From assembly GCF_001375655.1 (NCBI RefSeq), contig NZ_CTEN01000002.1, positions 372,001 to 436,000 on the forward strand: DNA of 64,000 bases, given 5' to 3'. The translations under genes were made by a program, and so were the position numbers. This document shows, in pieces, positions 1-8,770 of this stretch (position 1 is the stretch's first letter; every line of letters begins with the position of its first letter). The stretch comes from Streptococcus varani. Its GTDB lineage: Bacteria > Bacillota > Bacilli > Lactobacillales > Streptococcaceae. Below the pieces are notes generated by a model. The model saw nothing but the letters and a program-made list of their open reading frames with translations. It was not told where the DNA came from and did not search any database.

Positions 1-707
1 AAGGTTTTAGTAGCTGAAGATAAAATAATGGAAAACTCCCTAAAATCAGGTGATACCGTGTTAAAACTGTGGTGTTGATGGCCAAAGAGGACTAGATCCT
101 GATGGATTTCATCTGAAATCACAATGACCTTGTGTTTTTTACAGAGTTGACCAATTTTTAGCAATTCATCCTTGGTCCAAACACGGCCGCCTGGATTGTG
201 GGGATTGCACAAAACGTAGACTTTGACGTCATTGTCTACAATATCCCTTTCCAACTGTTCAAAATCAATGACAAAGAGACCATCCTTTTCCTGTAAGGAA
301 TTGCTGATTAGATGACGCTGATTCAGGCGGACTGTACGAGCAAAAGGTGGGTAGACCGGGGTATTGATGAGGACCGCATCTTCTTTTTGGGTTAGAGCCT
401 GAATGGCAACGGAAATAGCTGGTACAACCCCCTCGATTAGGATGATGTTTTCTTTTTTTATAGCGTAGCCATGCTGATTTTTTTCCCAATCAACAATGGA
501 TTGATAGAGACTGTCGCCAACCATGGAATAGCCATAAACATGATGCTGAGCATAAGCTGTCAGGGCTTCTTTAACGTGAGGTAACGGTAGGAAGTCCATA
601 TCAGCCACCCACATTTGTAGGAGGTCTGGATCATTTTCACTCTTATGCCATTTCACACTGTCTTGGCCCAAGCGATTGGGACGAGTCGTAAAATCATAGT
701 TTGTCAT
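1..707 (-). CDS. malY: MalY/PatB-type C-S beta-lyase (aminotransferase class I/II fold), 3' end outside window
   Basis: This is a PLP-dependent enzyme expected to cleave cystathionine or cysteine to pyruvate, ammonia and a thiol in the cytoplasm. The visible N-terminal 235 residues begin MTNYDFTTRPNRLGQDSVKW. They include an NPHNPGGRVW segment and end in SSATKTF, whose lysine (K234) is the expected PLP Schiff-base residue, so nearly all of the cofactor domain is present. The remaining ~150 residues lie beyond base 1. The ATG is one base after the metB stop, and its Shine-Dalgarno GGAGGTC lies in the last codons of metB, so the two are an operon and probably translationally coupled. Streptococcal homologues are annotated as malY, patB or lcd. 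The exact substrate cannot be read from sequence. Confidence 0.9.
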   Translation of the reverse strand, partial: MTNYDFTTRPNRLGQDSVKWHKSENDPDLLQMWVADMDFLPLPHVKEALTAYAQHHVYGYSMVGDSLYQSIVDWEKNQHGYAIKKENIILIEGVVPAISVAIQALTQKEDAVLINTPVYPPFARTVRLNQRHLISNSLQEKDGLFVIDFEQLERDIVDNDVKVYVLCNPHNPGGRVWTKDELLKIGQLCKKHKVIVISDEIHQDLVLFGHQHHSFNTVSPDFREFSIILSSATKT

Positions 708-708
708 T

Positions 709-1800
709 TTAGACCTCCAAAGCTTGCTTCAAATCAGCAATCAAATCTGTCACATCTTCTATACCGATAGAGATGCGCAACAAATCATCCGTTAAACCAT
801 AAGATTGGCGAACTTCAGCCGGGATATCCAAATGGGTCTGGGTAGACGGATAGGTAATCAGTGACTCGACGCCACCCAGACTTTCTGCAAAAGTGAAGAT
901 TTGCAACTGATTGATAATGCTTGGTATGGTGCTCTCATCTGCTACCTTAAAGGAAATCATTCCCCCTTTGCCCGTGTAGAGAACCTCTTTAATAGCGGGA
1001 TGGTCCTTGAGAAAGTCTACAATTTGCTGAGCATTCTGAGTGGATCTCTCCATCCGAAGAGACAAGGTTTTGAGACCACGCATGAGGAGATAACAATCCA
1101 AGGGAGACAGCGTTGGGCCGGTCGTATTTTGGTCATAGAAGAGCTTGTTGTAGATCGTATGATCGCTCGTCACAAGGACACCAGCTAAGACATCATTGTG
1201 GCCAGATAGGTACTTGGTAGCCGAATGCAGGACAATATCCGCTCCCAGTGCAATTGGATTTTGATAGATAGGGCTATAGAAGGTATTATCAACAATAACT
1301 TTGGCCCCATGCGCCTTGGCTTTTTGAGCAATTTGGGCAATATCAAATTCTACCATGAGAGGATTGGTAGGAGTCTCAATGAAGACATAGTCCGTTTCTT
1401 CCGTAATAGCCGCTAACATATCTTCTTGATTGTTGGTATAGGTAAAGAAATAGCGTCCCTTGCTCTCTTGCTCGTTAAACCAACGGAAAGACCCACCATA
1501 AAGATCACGCGCCGCGACAATCTTTGATTGCTCTGGAAAACTATTAAAGAGTAAGACCAGAGCCGCCATACCTGATGAGGTTACTAGGGCATAATCAGCC
1601 TTTTCAATCTGAGCCAGGGTTTTTTCAAGGGTCAGTCGAGTTGGATTTTTAGTCCGCGTATAATCAAAGCCTGTTGACTGACCGAACTCTGGGTGTTGGT
1701 AGGTCGTCGAAAGGTAGATGGGTGCAATGAGAGCACCTGTTTTTTCATCTGAATTGATGCCAGTATGGGCTAAAATCGTATCTAATTTATAGTCTGTCAT
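709..1800 (-). CDS. metB: Cystathionine gamma-synthase / trans-sulfuration PLP enzyme
   Basis: This 363-residue Cys/Met-metabolism PLP enzyme has the normal family length. LHSATKYLSGHND holds the PLP lysine K196, SSGMAAL (75-81) lies in the cofactor phosphate site, and TNPLMV follows at 145-150. In the family it joins an activated homoserine to cysteine to make cystathionine, or cleaves cystathionine. Gene order with the downstream lyase favours MetB, giving the two consecutive steps from homoserine ester to homocysteine. AGGAGGTTCTC precedes the ATG and a TAAAAT -10 lies about 40 bases upstream. No SAM or T-box riboswitch is seen here, which suits MetR/CmhR-type control in streptococci. Gamma-synthase versus beta-lyase cannot be separated by motif alone. 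Confidence 0.85.
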   Translation of the reverse strand: MTDYKLDTILAHTGINSDEKTGALIAPIYLSTTYQHPEFGQSTGFDYTRTKNPTRLTLEKTLAQIEKADYALVTSSGMAALVLLFNSFPEQSKIVAARDLYGGSFRWFNEQESKGRYFFTYTNNQEDMLAAITEETDYVFIETPTNPLMVEFDIAQIAQKAKAHGAKVIVDNTFYSPIYQNPIALGADIVLHSATKYLSGHNDVLAGVLVTSDHTIYNKLFYDQNTTGPTLSPLDCYLLMRGLKTLSLRMERSTQNAQQIVDFLKDHPAIKEVLYTGKGGMISFKVADESTIPSIINQLQIFTFAESLGGVESLITYPSTQTHLDIPAEVRQSYGLTDDLLRISIGIEDVTDLIADLKQALEV

Positions 1801-1929
1801 TGAGAACCTCCTGGATATTTCTTCTATTTTATCACTTCTTTCTAAGCATCTTTGTTCATTTTCCTATATAATTTTCAAAAGTGGGACTTAGTTTAAAACT
1901 ATCAGTCCACGAAAAAAGACTACTTTTGC

Positions 1930-1958
1930 TTGTCAATCTTCTTCAATCGGTTTACAAT
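1930..1958 (+). promoter_or_regulatory. murE promoter placing +1 on the start codon
   Basis: TTGTCA (1930-1935), a 17-base spacer and TACAAT (1953-1958) form a near-consensus sigma-A promoter. Only six bases separate the -10 from the ATG at 1965, so the predicted start of transcription coincides with the start codon. This makes the upstream in-frame extension to 1881 unlikely to be translated. Confidence 0.7.
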
Positions 1959-1964
1959 AGATTC

Positions 1965-3398
1965 ATGATTAAAATGGAAACCGTATTAACAATTTTAAAA
2001 GAAGATCAAAACTTGCAGCAAGCAACTGACCCAGCAGATTTAAAGAATCTCGTTTTTGACCAAATCACCTATGATAGTCGAGAAGTATCTGCAACTAGTC
2101 TCTTTTTTGCCAAGGGTCTATCCTTCAAGAAAGAATTTTTAGAGAAAGCTATAAACACTGGCCTTAAGACCTATATCAGCCAAGTGGATTACAAGGTTGG
2201 CATTCCAGTTATTCTGGTCAAGGATATTAAGCAGGCCATGTCCCTCATTGCGATGGAATTTTATGGTCATCCGGAAGAGAAATTGAAATTACTGGCATTT
2301 ACAGGAACCAAGGGTAAGACTACTGCTGCTTATTTTGCCTACCATATCCTAAAAGAGAATCACAAACCTGCCATGTTATCCACTATGAATACAACCCTTG
2401 ATGGCACACACTTCTTTAAATCAACCCTAACCACACCCGAAAGTTTGGACCTCTTCAGCATGATGGCTCAAGCTGTGAAAAATGGTATGACCCATCTGAT
2501 TATGGAAGTGTCTAGTCAAGCCTACTTGGTTAAACGGGTCTACGGTTTAAGCTTTGATGTCGGTGTCTTTCTCAATATTAGTCCTGACCATATTGGTCCG
2601 ATTGAACACCCAAATTTTGAAGACTACTTCTACCACAAACGCCTGCTTATGGACAATTCCCGAGCTGTCATTGTCAATGCAGGTATGGACCACTTTGACA
2701 CGGTAGCTAAGCAAGTAGCCGATAAAGACCATGATTTTTATGGTAAAAACTCAGACAACCAGATTGTGGACAGTCAGGCCTTTGATTTTACCGCTTCTGG
2801 GAAAATAGCTGGGCAGTATGATCTACAACTAATCGGCCACTTCAATCAAGAAAATGCCCTTGCAGCCGGTTTGGCTTGTCTGCGTTTGGGGGCGAGTTTG
2901 ACGGATATCCATGCTGGTATTGCCAAGACTTCGGTTCCCGGTCGTATGGAAGTGCTGACGCAAAGAAATGGGGCCAAGGTTTTCGTGGACTATGCCCACA
3001 ATGGGGACAGTTTAGAAAAACTTCTATCCGTGGTAGCTGAGCACCAGACTGGCCTCAATATCCTCATCTTAGGTTCTACAGGTAATAAGGCAGAAAGTCG
3101 CAGAGCTGACTTTGGTCGACTGATTCAGAATCGTCCTGAGTTACACGTCATCTTAACGGCAGATGATCCAAATAGAGAAGATCCTCAAAAGATTGCTCAA
3201 GAAATTGCCTCCTATGTGGACCGTCCTCTGGAGATTATCGTGGACCGAGAAGAGGCCATCAAGAAAGCACTAACGATGACCAGTGGTCCTACTGATGCTG
3301 TGATTATTGCTGGTAAAGGGGCAGATGCCTACCAAATCGTCAATGACGAAAAGCTTGCCTATGCCGGGGATCTACCCATCGCATCCCTTTATTTATAA
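1965..3398 (+). CDS. murE: UDP-MurNAc-L-Ala-D-Glu:L-lysine ligase
   Basis: MurE adds the third residue of the peptidoglycan stem peptide in the cytoplasm, using ATP. From ATG 1965 it has 477 residues, near the usual ~480 of streptococcal MurE. The ATP loop GTKGKTT is at 114-120, TTPESLDLF follows in the central domain, and [13 protein letters not shown] marks the C-terminal domain. The substrate-selecting loop reads DDPNREDPQ rather than the DNPR of meso-diaminopimelate enzymes, fitting L-lysine. An open frame runs back to 1881, but that start lies upstream of the promoter, so 1965 (or ATG 1974) is preferred. No Shine-Dalgarno is present. It is transcribed divergently from metB and ends in its own terminator. 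Confidence 0.93.
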   Translation: MIKMETVLTILKEDQNLQQATDPADLKNLVFDQITYDSREVSATSLFFAKGLSFKKEFLEKAINTGLKTYISQVDYKVGIPVILVKDIKQAMSLIAMEFYGHPEEKLKLLAFTGTKGKTTAAYFAYHILKENHKPAMLSTMNTTLDGTHFFKSTLTTPESLDLFSMMAQAVKNGMTHLIMEVSSQAYLVKRVYGLSFDVGVFLNISPDHIGPIEHPNFEDYFYHKRLLMDNSRAVIVNAGMDHFDTVAKQVADKDHDFYGKNSDNQIVDSQAFDFTASGKIAGQYDLQLIGHFNQENALAAGLACLRLGASLTDIHAGIAKTSVPGRMEVLTQRNGAKVFVDYAHNGDSLEKLLSVVAEHQTGLNILILGSTGNKAESRRADFGRLIQNRPELHVILTADDPNREDPQKIAQEIASYVDRPLEIIVDREEAIKKALTMTSGPTDAVIIAGKGADAYQIVNDEKLAYAGDLPIASLYL

Positions 3399-3425
3399 AA
3401 CCAGATCGATTCTGGTTTTTAATTT
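3397..3425 (+). terminator. Rho-independent terminator of murE
   Basis: AAAACCAGA and TCTGGTTTT form a 9-bp stem around a TCGAT loop. A T-rich tail follows, and the stem starts in the murE stop codon. Confidence 0.85.
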
Positions 3426-3447
3426 TTGTCAAATTGTCAGAAAACTC

Positions 3448-3475
3448 TTGTTTTATTAGAGAATTTTGGTATACT
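3448..3475 (+). promoter_or_regulatory. fhuCDBG promoter
   Basis: TTGTTT (3448-3453), a 16-base spacer ending in TGG, and TATACT (3470-3475) form an extended -10 promoter about 31 bases ahead of fhuC. I could not recognise a convincing Fur or metal-repressor box. Confidence 0.6.
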
Positions 3476-3506
3476 ATTGTTAAGATTTACACAAAGGAGG
3501 TAGAGT

Positions 3507-4292
3507 GTGTCGTCCATTCATGCTAAGGATATCCAAGTTGCTTATGATGAACAGTTGATTATTGACAGGTTATCTGCGGAGATTCCTAGGGGTAAAATAA
3601 CGACCATCATCGGTGCTAATGGTTGTGGCAAATCTACCTTGCTCAAAGCCTTGACCCGTATTTTACCTCTTCAAGATGGGACGGTTTACCTAGACGGCCA
3701 ATCCATCGCTCACTTGCCAACTAAAGAAGTAGCTAGAAAAATAGCTCTCCTACCACAAGTTTTAGAAGCGACACAAGGAATTTCTGTCTATGAATTGGTC
3801 TCTTATGGTCGCTTTCCCCATCAAAATGGTCTAGGTTACTTAAGTGATCAAGACCGTGAAAAAATCAACTGGGCTCTTGAAGTGACCCAAACCACTGCTT
3901 ATGCCCGTATGCCAGTAGATGATTTATCTGGTGGTCAGAGACAGAGGGTTTGGATTGCCATGGCCCTAGCTCAAGATACGGATACTATTTTCCTAGACGA
4001 GCCAACCACTTATCTGGACCTCAATCACCAACTGGAAGTTTTGGAACTGCTGAAAAACTTAAATGAGACACGAGAGAAGACCATTGTCATGGTCCTACAC
4101 GATCTCAACTTATCTGCCCGCTTCTCCGACCACATGATTGCCATGAAAGATGGGCAAATCAAGCATCATGGCACTGTAATGGACATCATGACCAGTTCAA
4201 TCCTCAAAGAAATTTTTGCTATTGAGGTTCATCTAATCCAGGCACCTGGCCAAGATTATCCTATTTTGTTAACGTACGATTTATTAAAATAA
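3507..4292 (+). CDS. fhuC: Ferric-siderophore ABC transporter, ATP-binding protein
   Basis: This cytoplasmic ATPase of a siderophore importer has 261 residues, normal for FhuC/FepC. Walker A GANGCGKST is at 36-44, the signature LSGGQ at 140-144 and Walker B IFLDEPT at 161-167. The start is GTG, chosen because AAAGGAGG lies six bases upstream. It leads a four-gene operon (ATPase, binding lipoprotein, two permeases) with gaps of 10 and 14 bases and then a 4-base overlap. Ferrichrome-type substrate is inferred from family resemblance; heme or another chelate is possible. Confidence 0.9.
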   Translation: MSSIHAKDIQVAYDEQLIIDRLSAEIPRGKITTIIGANGCGKSTLLKALTRILPLQDGTVYLDGQSIAHLPTKEVARKIALLPQVLEATQGISVYELVSYGRFPHQNGLGYLSDQDREKINWALEVTQTTAYARMPVDDLSGGQRQRVWIAMALAQDTDTIFLDEPTTYLDLNHQLEVLELLKNLNETREKTIVMVLHDLNLSARFSDHMIAMKDGQIKHHGTVMDIMTSSILKEIFAIEVHLIQAPGQDYPILLTYDLLK

Positions 4293-4302
4293 GGAGTTTT
4301 TT

Positions 4303-5235
4303 ATGAAAAAAATATTGTCATTTCTCAGTCTACTTTTTGCTACAAGTTTCCTAGTGGCCTGCTCTTCATCCAATCAACCAGCAACTACTGCTGAGCTTTC
4401 GAGCATGCCCAAAATTGAAGGGATTACCTACTATGGTGATATTCCCAAAAATCCTCAAAAAATTGTCAACTTTGCATATTCCTATACCGGTTATCTTTTA
4501 GAACTTGGTTTACAGCCAGCTTCTTATAGTTTGGATTTGGAGAAAGACAGTCCTGCTTTCGGAGATCAACTCAAGGATGCTCTTCAACTGGCCAGCTCTG
4601 ATACCGAAGCCATTGCAGCTCAAAAACCTGATTTGATTTTGGTTTTCGCTGGCGATGACAATCTGGAAACCTTGAAAGAGATTGCTCCTGTGATTGAAAT
4701 TACCTATGGCAAGAGCGATTATTTGCAAATGCTAACTGATTTGGGACACATTTTTGGCAAGGAAAAAGAAGCCCAAGCTTGGTTAGATAAGTGGGATGAC
4801 AAGGTTACAGACGCTAAAAAAGAGCTTAAAGGCTTGATTGATGAGAAAACAACTTTCACTGTTATGGATTTCTTTGATAAAAACATCTATCTCTATGGTA
4901 ATAATTTCGGCCGTGGTGGTGAGTTGATTTACAAGTCTCTTGGCTTTGCGGCTCCAGCTAAGGTGCAAGAAGATATCATTCATAAAGATGGTTGGTTTGG
5001 TGTTTCACAAGAAGCTCTACCAGAATATATCGGTGACTATGTTCTTGTCAATGTTAATGATAAGACCAATCAAGCGGCGGGCTCTCTTAAGGAAAGCGAC
5101 ATTTGGAAAAATCTTCCAGCTGTTCAAACAGGACATGTTATTCAAGTAGACTATAACCTTTTCTACTTCTCAGATCCTCTGTCATTGGAGCAGCAGATTG
5201 ATGCCTTTGTGAACCTGATCAAAGAAGCCAACTAA
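4303..5235 (+). CDS. fhuD: Siderophore-binding lipoprotein of the fhu importer
   Basis: This 310-residue class III substrate-binding protein is anchored outside the membrane. The signal peptide ends in a lipobox, LVAC with C20, followed by a serine-rich tether. The mature part has the two-lobe pattern typical of FhuD/FecB, including KIVNFAYSY near the start and KPDLILVF in the first lobe. AAGGAG precedes the ATG. It captures the ferric chelate and delivers it to FhuB/FhuG. The ligand is not decided by sequence. Confidence 0.88.
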   Translation: MKKILSFLSLLFATSFLVACSSSNQPATTAELSSMPKIEGITYYGDIPKNPQKIVNFAYSYTGYLLELGLQPASYSLDLEKDSPAFGDQLKDALQLASSDTEAIAAQKPDLILVFAGDDNLETLKEIAPVIEITYGKSDYLQMLTDLGHIFGKEKEAQAWLDKWDDKVTDAKKELKGLIDEKTTFTVMDFFDKNIYLYGNNFGRGGELIYKSLGFAAPAKVQEDIIHKDGWFGVSQEALPEYIGDYVLVNVNDKTNQAAGSLKESDIWKNLPAVQTGHVIQVDYNLFYFSDPLSLEQQIDAFVNLIKEAN

Positions 5236-5249
5236 AAAGGAATAATACC

Positions 5250-6275
5250 ATGCAGCAAGAAGAAACATTTCTTCATCATTCAAATAAGCCAAAGAATATT
5301 TGGCTTGTTTTTTTCATCATCAGTTTTCTCTTTTTGACAGGTTGCTATAGTGGGCTACGTTTTGGAGCCATCTCCTATAGTCATGGGCAACTAATGGAGG
5401 TTATTGGTCAACCATTTCATGATTCTGCTGTACAAGATGTCATCATTGATTTGCGTTTGCCACGTATGCTAGCAGCCATCTTAGTGGGGGCAGCGATGGC
5501 TCAGGCCGGTGCTATCATGCAAGGAGTGACACGCAATGCTATTGCAGACCCCGGTTTGTTGGGGATCAATGCTGGGGCTGGCTTGGCCTTAATATTGGCC
5601 TATGCCATCTTTGGTAGTCTCCATTATGTGCAGATATTACTGATTTGTTTACTGGGGTCTAGTTTGTCTGCTTTATTGGTTTTCGGTCTTTCTTATCAAG
5701 CTGGAAAAGGTTACAATCAACTTCGTTTGATTTTATCCGGTGCCATGGTAGCTCTTCTTTTTTCAGCTATTGGCCAAGCTATTACCATCTATTTTGATCT
5801 ATTGACAACTGTCATTGGCTGGCAGGCGGGGGGACTCGTTCAGATCAACTGGAAGATGCTCTCCATTATTGCTCCATTTATTATCATTGGACTGATCTTG
5901 GCTCAACTTTTTTCCCATCAATTGACCATTCTTAGTCTCAATGAAGCCATCGCCAAAAACTTAGGGCAACGAACCTTCTTGATGACCTTACTTCTTCTTG
6001 GAATTGTCTTGACATTGTCTGCAGCTGCTGTCGCTTTAGTGGGCTCCTTATCTTTTATCGGTTTGATTATTCCGCACTTTATCGGTCTGTTTACTGGAAA
6101 AAATTACCGGCTTCATCTACCGTTGACTGCTTTTGCTGGGGCTTGCTTTTTACTCTGGGTAGACATCCTGAGCAGAACCATTCATCCACCGGTAGAAACT
6201 CCTATTTCTGCCATCATCTCCATCCTTGGTTTGCCCTGCTTCCTATGGCTCATTCGAAAGGAGGAGCACTTATGA
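5250..6275 (+). CDS. fhuB: Siderophore ABC transporter permease 1
   Basis: This 341-residue FecCD/BtuC-type permease has about nine or ten hydrophobic segments. Family hallmarks are visible: RLPRMLAAILVGAAMAQAGAIMQGVTRN near residues 66-95, GINAGAGLALI after it, and SLSFIGLIIPHFIGL toward the C-terminus, the region that contacts the ATPase. AAAGGAATAATACC supplies the ribosome site. Its stop overlaps the fhuG start as ATGA, indicating coupled translation of the heterodimer. Confidence 0.9.
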   Translation: MQQEETFLHHSNKPKNIWLVFFIISFLFLTGCYSGLRFGAISYSHGQLMEVIGQPFHDSAVQDVIIDLRLPRMLAAILVGAAMAQAGAIMQGVTRNAIADPGLLGINAGAGLALILAYAIFGSLHYVQILLICLLGSSLSALLVFGLSYQAGKGYNQLRLILSGAMVALLFSAIGQAITIYFDLLTTVIGWQAGGLVQINWKMLSIIAPFIIIGLILAQLFSHQLTILSLNEAIAKNLGQRTFLMTLLLLGIVLTLSAAAVALVGSLSFIGLIIPHFIGLFTGKNYRLHLPLTAFAGACFLLWVDILSRTIHPPVETPISAIISILGLPCFLWLIRKEEHL

Positions 6276-7276
6276 AACATCAAAAAAAGCTAAACAGAAG
6301 TCTTTTTCTCCTTACTCTACTTGTCCTCCTGATTTTTTTTCTCTCCCTCTGCATCGGCTATGCCAATTCATCCTTTTCAGATGTTCTAGATGTGCTAATG
6401 GGACGAGCGAACAACTCAACACTTCTGATTATCAGTCGTATTCGTCTACCAAGGATTTTAGCTTCTCTTATCGGAGGGGCTTCTCTGGCTCTAGCTGGAC
6501 TGCTCCTTCAGACTTTAACTCGCAATCCATTGGCTGATTCGGGGATCCTGGGAATCAATACAGGGGCCGGCTTGGTTGTGGCTATCACAGTAGGACTTTC
6601 CTCTCGTATCCATCCCGCTTTTCTTACACTGATGCCTGTCTTTGCCATGCTGGGTGGCGGAACGACCATTTTATTGGTTTATTTCATATCAAGGAAAAAG
6701 CATTATGGGATTCATCCTACTCGACTTATTATCACAGGTGTAGGGATATCCGGCATGTTATCAGGGGTCATGGTCAGTATCATCAGTCGTTTGGACGATT
6801 TCAAGATGGAGTATATCGTTCAATGGCTAAGTGGAAAGGTTAACGGTGGAGATTGGGCTACTTTAGCTACCTACACTCCACCACTCCTCCTGGTCTGGTG
6901 CTTGACTTATAGCCGCAGTCGCTCACTCAATATTATGAATCTAAATGACCAGACAGCCATGGCTCTGGGTCTCAACTTGCAAAAGGAGCGCTTACTAACT
7001 CTCTTTTTAGCGACAGCCTTAGCGGCTCTCAGTGTCGTCTTAGTCGGAAATATTACCTTTGTCGGCCTTATTGCTGGCCATATCGTCCGTCATTGGTTAG
7101 GCAACGACCACCGTATCATCATTCCGGCTAGCATGTTGGTCGGTACGATTATTTTGCTTTCTGCGGATACGATCGGTCGCGTTCTCTTAGTCGGAACTGG
7201 TATTCCAACTGGAATCATTGTCTCTCTGATTGGCGCACCTTACTTCCTCTATCTTTTGAAACATAGCAATATCTAA
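6272..7276 (+). CDS. fhuG: Siderophore ABC transporter permease 2
   Basis: This is the second FecCD permease of the importer, 334 residues from ATG 6272. The start was chosen over a longer in-frame opening at 6143 because AAAGGAGGAG lies just before it and ATGA overlaps the fhuB stop. The pattern RLPRILASLIGGASLALAGLLLQTLTRNPLA and NITFVGLIAGHIVRHW repeats that of FhuB, so the two are paralogous halves of one channel. It is the last gene of the operon, followed by a strong terminator. Confidence 0.9.
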   Translation: MKHQKKLNRSLFLLTLLVLLIFFLSLCIGYANSSFSDVLDVLMGRANNSTLLIISRIRLPRILASLIGGASLALAGLLLQTLTRNPLADSGILGINTGAGLVVAITVGLSSRIHPAFLTLMPVFAMLGGGTTILLVYFISRKKHYGIHPTRLIITGVGISGMLSGVMVSIISRLDDFKMEYIVQWLSGKVNGGDWATLATYTPPLLLVWCLTYSRSRSLNIMNLNDQTAMALGLNLQKERLLTLFLATALAALSVVLVGNITFVGLIAGHIVRHWLGNDHRIIIPASMLVGTIILLSADTIGRVLLVGTGIPTGIIVSLIGAPYFLYLLKHSNI

Positions 7277-7277
7277 C

Positions 7278-7336
7278 AAAAAAGTCGAGTAAAGGGAACT
7301 TCTTTAGCAGATTTCTCCCTTGCTTCGACTTTTTTA
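7278..7336. terminator. Bidirectional terminator between fhuG and the convergent kinase-like gene
   Basis: AAAAAAGTCGA pairs with TCGACTTTTTT, with an inner stem AAGGGA/TCCCTT. The A and T runs on the two sides suit termination on both strands. Confidence 0.8.
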
Positions 7337-7355
7337 TGGGTGTGAAATGAGCATA

Positions 7356-7372
7356 TTGATTTTCAAAGAGTA
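7356..7372 (-). repeat. Truncated end of the ~100-bp inverted-repeat element
   Basis: These 17 bases are the exact reverse complement of 61065-61081, the left end of the full element at 61064-61166. Only this terminus is recognisable here. Confidence 0.5.
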
Positions 7373-7376
7373 GGAA

Positions 7377-7982
7377 CTATTTTTTCGACTTAACTCTTGA
7401 GATACAGTCGTTGCACCAGTCTTTAACAGCTTGTCCAAGTTCTTTTTTTGTTAACCCATCAACATTTAAGATATCCACCTTATCTTGTCCAATAAACCAA
7501 TCGTATTTTAAGGGTAAAAAATGGTTCAAATAGAAATCAAAGAAATGCCTAGTTCGATTATTGTCGCCATTTTTGTGTTCTCGTAATGTCTGCTCAGACG
7601 CCTCTAAAAATAAGATCCTATCTGGCATGCATTGCCTTAGTTGCTTCAACTCTTCTTTCAAAACTCTTTCAACTGGCCAGTTTTCTCCTATTGTTTCAGG
7701 ATAATGAAGGGTATAAAATTCTATCTCCTCTGCACCAAAATCCATTACAGTGATGGGAAACTTTTGGATTTCTTCCCATCGTTTTATCTCTTGAGAAATC
7801 CATAATTTTTGAATTTCTATGTAGTCTTCAAAAATTGTCTTATCTAGTTGGCGCCTCATTATTTCTTGGATAACTTCTGTATTATTCTCATAGCTGATAT
7901 GGAAATAATCAGCCTCTTCTTTCAGATATTCAATGGCAGTTGTTTTTCCAACTGCCATACAGCCTTGCAGGGATAATATCAT
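7377..7982 (-). CDS. P-loop NTPase, nucleoside-kinase-like, function unknown
   Basis: This 201-residue protein has an N-terminal Walker A, GCMAVGKTT (7-15). A later HKNGDNNRTRHFFDFY segment resembles the arginine-rich lid of small nucleoside or antibiotic kinases. The substrate is not known to me; related entries are often labelled simply AAA family ATPase. An open frame extends to a TTG at 7997, but AGGAGG lies inside that stretch six bases before ATG 7982, so the ATG is chosen. It follows rsuA by 11 bases and is probably co-transcribed with it. Confidence 0.7.
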   Translation of the reverse strand: MILSLQGCMAVGKTTAIEYLKEEADYFHISYENNTEVIQEIMRRQLDKTIFEDYIEIQKLWISQEIKRWEEIQKFPITVMDFGAEEIEFYTLHYPETIGENWPVERVLKEELKQLRQCMPDRILFLEASEQTLREHKNGDNNRTRHFFDFYLNHFLPLKYDWFIGQDKVDILNVDGLTKKELGQAVKDWCNDCISRVKSKK

Positions 7983-7993
7983 GTTACTCCTCC

Positions 7994-8713
7994 TCAATCA
8001 AAATAGGTCTTTAAATGTTCGGTTTCTGCCTGTGTCAAGGTGCGATAAGCACCCGGTGGCAAGGAATCTTCCAAGTCAAATCCTCCAAAACTGAGGCGTT
8101 TCAGATAGGTGACCTTTACGCCATAAGCCAGAAACATTTTCTTAATCTGATGGAATTTCCCTTCTGAAATAGTGATACGAGCCGAACTGTATCCTGCATG
8201 ACTGGATAAAATATCCAACTTGGCAGGTTTACACCTTGTCCCATCTAAGAAGACTACACCCTTTTTGAAAAAATCGGGTGCATCAGAGGTCAAGGAATCA
8301 TTGACCTCTACATAGTAGGTTTTTTCAACATGATGCTTGAGATGAAGCATGCGATAGCCAAGTGGTCCATTATTGCTTAATAAAATCAAGCCTTCTGTAT
8401 CCCGGTCCAAGCGACCAATGGGGTAGATGCCTCCTTTTCTATCTTCTGGAGAAAGCATTTCTAAAACCGTTCTATGTTTAATATCTGAACAAGCGGATAC
8501 GATACCGGCTGGTTTGTTTAGGATGTAGTAAACTTCTTGTTCCGTCTCTACTTTTTGTCCAGCAAGTCGAATATCTTGTAGGTGACAATCCACTATTAAA
8601 CCAGCCTTGTCAATAAGGTGGCCATCTACCGTCACTTGCTTGCTTTTGATCAACTTTTTTAATTGGTTGCGGCTGACTAATCCAGCTGCCATTACTGCAT
8701 TGTCTAATCTCAT
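7994..8713 (-). CDS. rsuA: RsuA/RluB-family ribosomal RNA pseudouridine synthase
   Basis: This 239-residue enzyme has an N-terminal S4 RNA-binding domain (about 1-60) and a pseudouridine synthase domain. The catalytic motif GRLDRDTEG is at 100-108 with nucleophile D103, and KPAGIVSAC precedes it. Length and domain order fit RsuA (16S rRNA position 516), although RluB/RluE-type specificity cannot be excluded. The ATG has no Shine-Dalgarno: it sits six bases after an extended -10 (TGATAAAAT), so the mRNA is probably leaderless. Confidence 0.85.
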   Translation of the reverse strand: MRLDNAVMAAGLVSRNQLKKLIKSKQVTVDGHLIDKAGLIVDCHLQDIRLAGQKVETEQEVYYILNKPAGIVSACSDIKHRTVLEMLSPEDRKGGIYPIGRLDRDTEGLILLSNNGPLGYRMLHLKHHVEKTYYVEVNDSLTSDAPDFFKKGVVFLDGTRCKPAKLDILSSHAGYSSARITISEGKFHQIKKMFLAYGVKVTYLKRLSFGGFDLEDSLPPGAYRTLTQAETEHLKTYFD

Positions 8714-8719
8714 GGTTCC

Positions 8720-8728
8720 ATTTTATCA
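8720..8728 (-). promoter_or_regulatory. Extended -10 promoter of rsuA, leaderless arrangement
   Basis: On the minus strand TGATAAAAT is followed by GGAACC and then ATG. It lies just downstream of the nagB terminator, which leaves no room for an untranslated leader. Confidence 0.6.
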
Positions 8729-8731
8729 TAA

Positions 8732-8761
8732 AGAAAAAAGTCTGAGAACAACTCTCAGACT
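8732..8761 (-). terminator. Terminator of nagB
   Basis: AGTCTGAGA and TCTCAGACT make a perfect 9-bp stem with a 5-base loop. On the minus strand it runs into six T residues. Confidence 0.9.
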
Positions 8762-8770
8762 AAGATACAA

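Noticed and set aside
265..489. Open frame overlapping malY
   Set aside because: It lies in another frame of a clear PLP-enzyme coding region.
1881..1964. In-frame N-terminal extension of murE
   Set aside because: It lies upstream of and across a near-consensus promoter, has no ribosome site and does not match the MurE N-terminus.
6143..6271. Longer fhuG start inside fhuB
   Set aside because: The extension reads as shifted fhuB sequence; a good Shine-Dalgarno and ATGA overlap support 6272.
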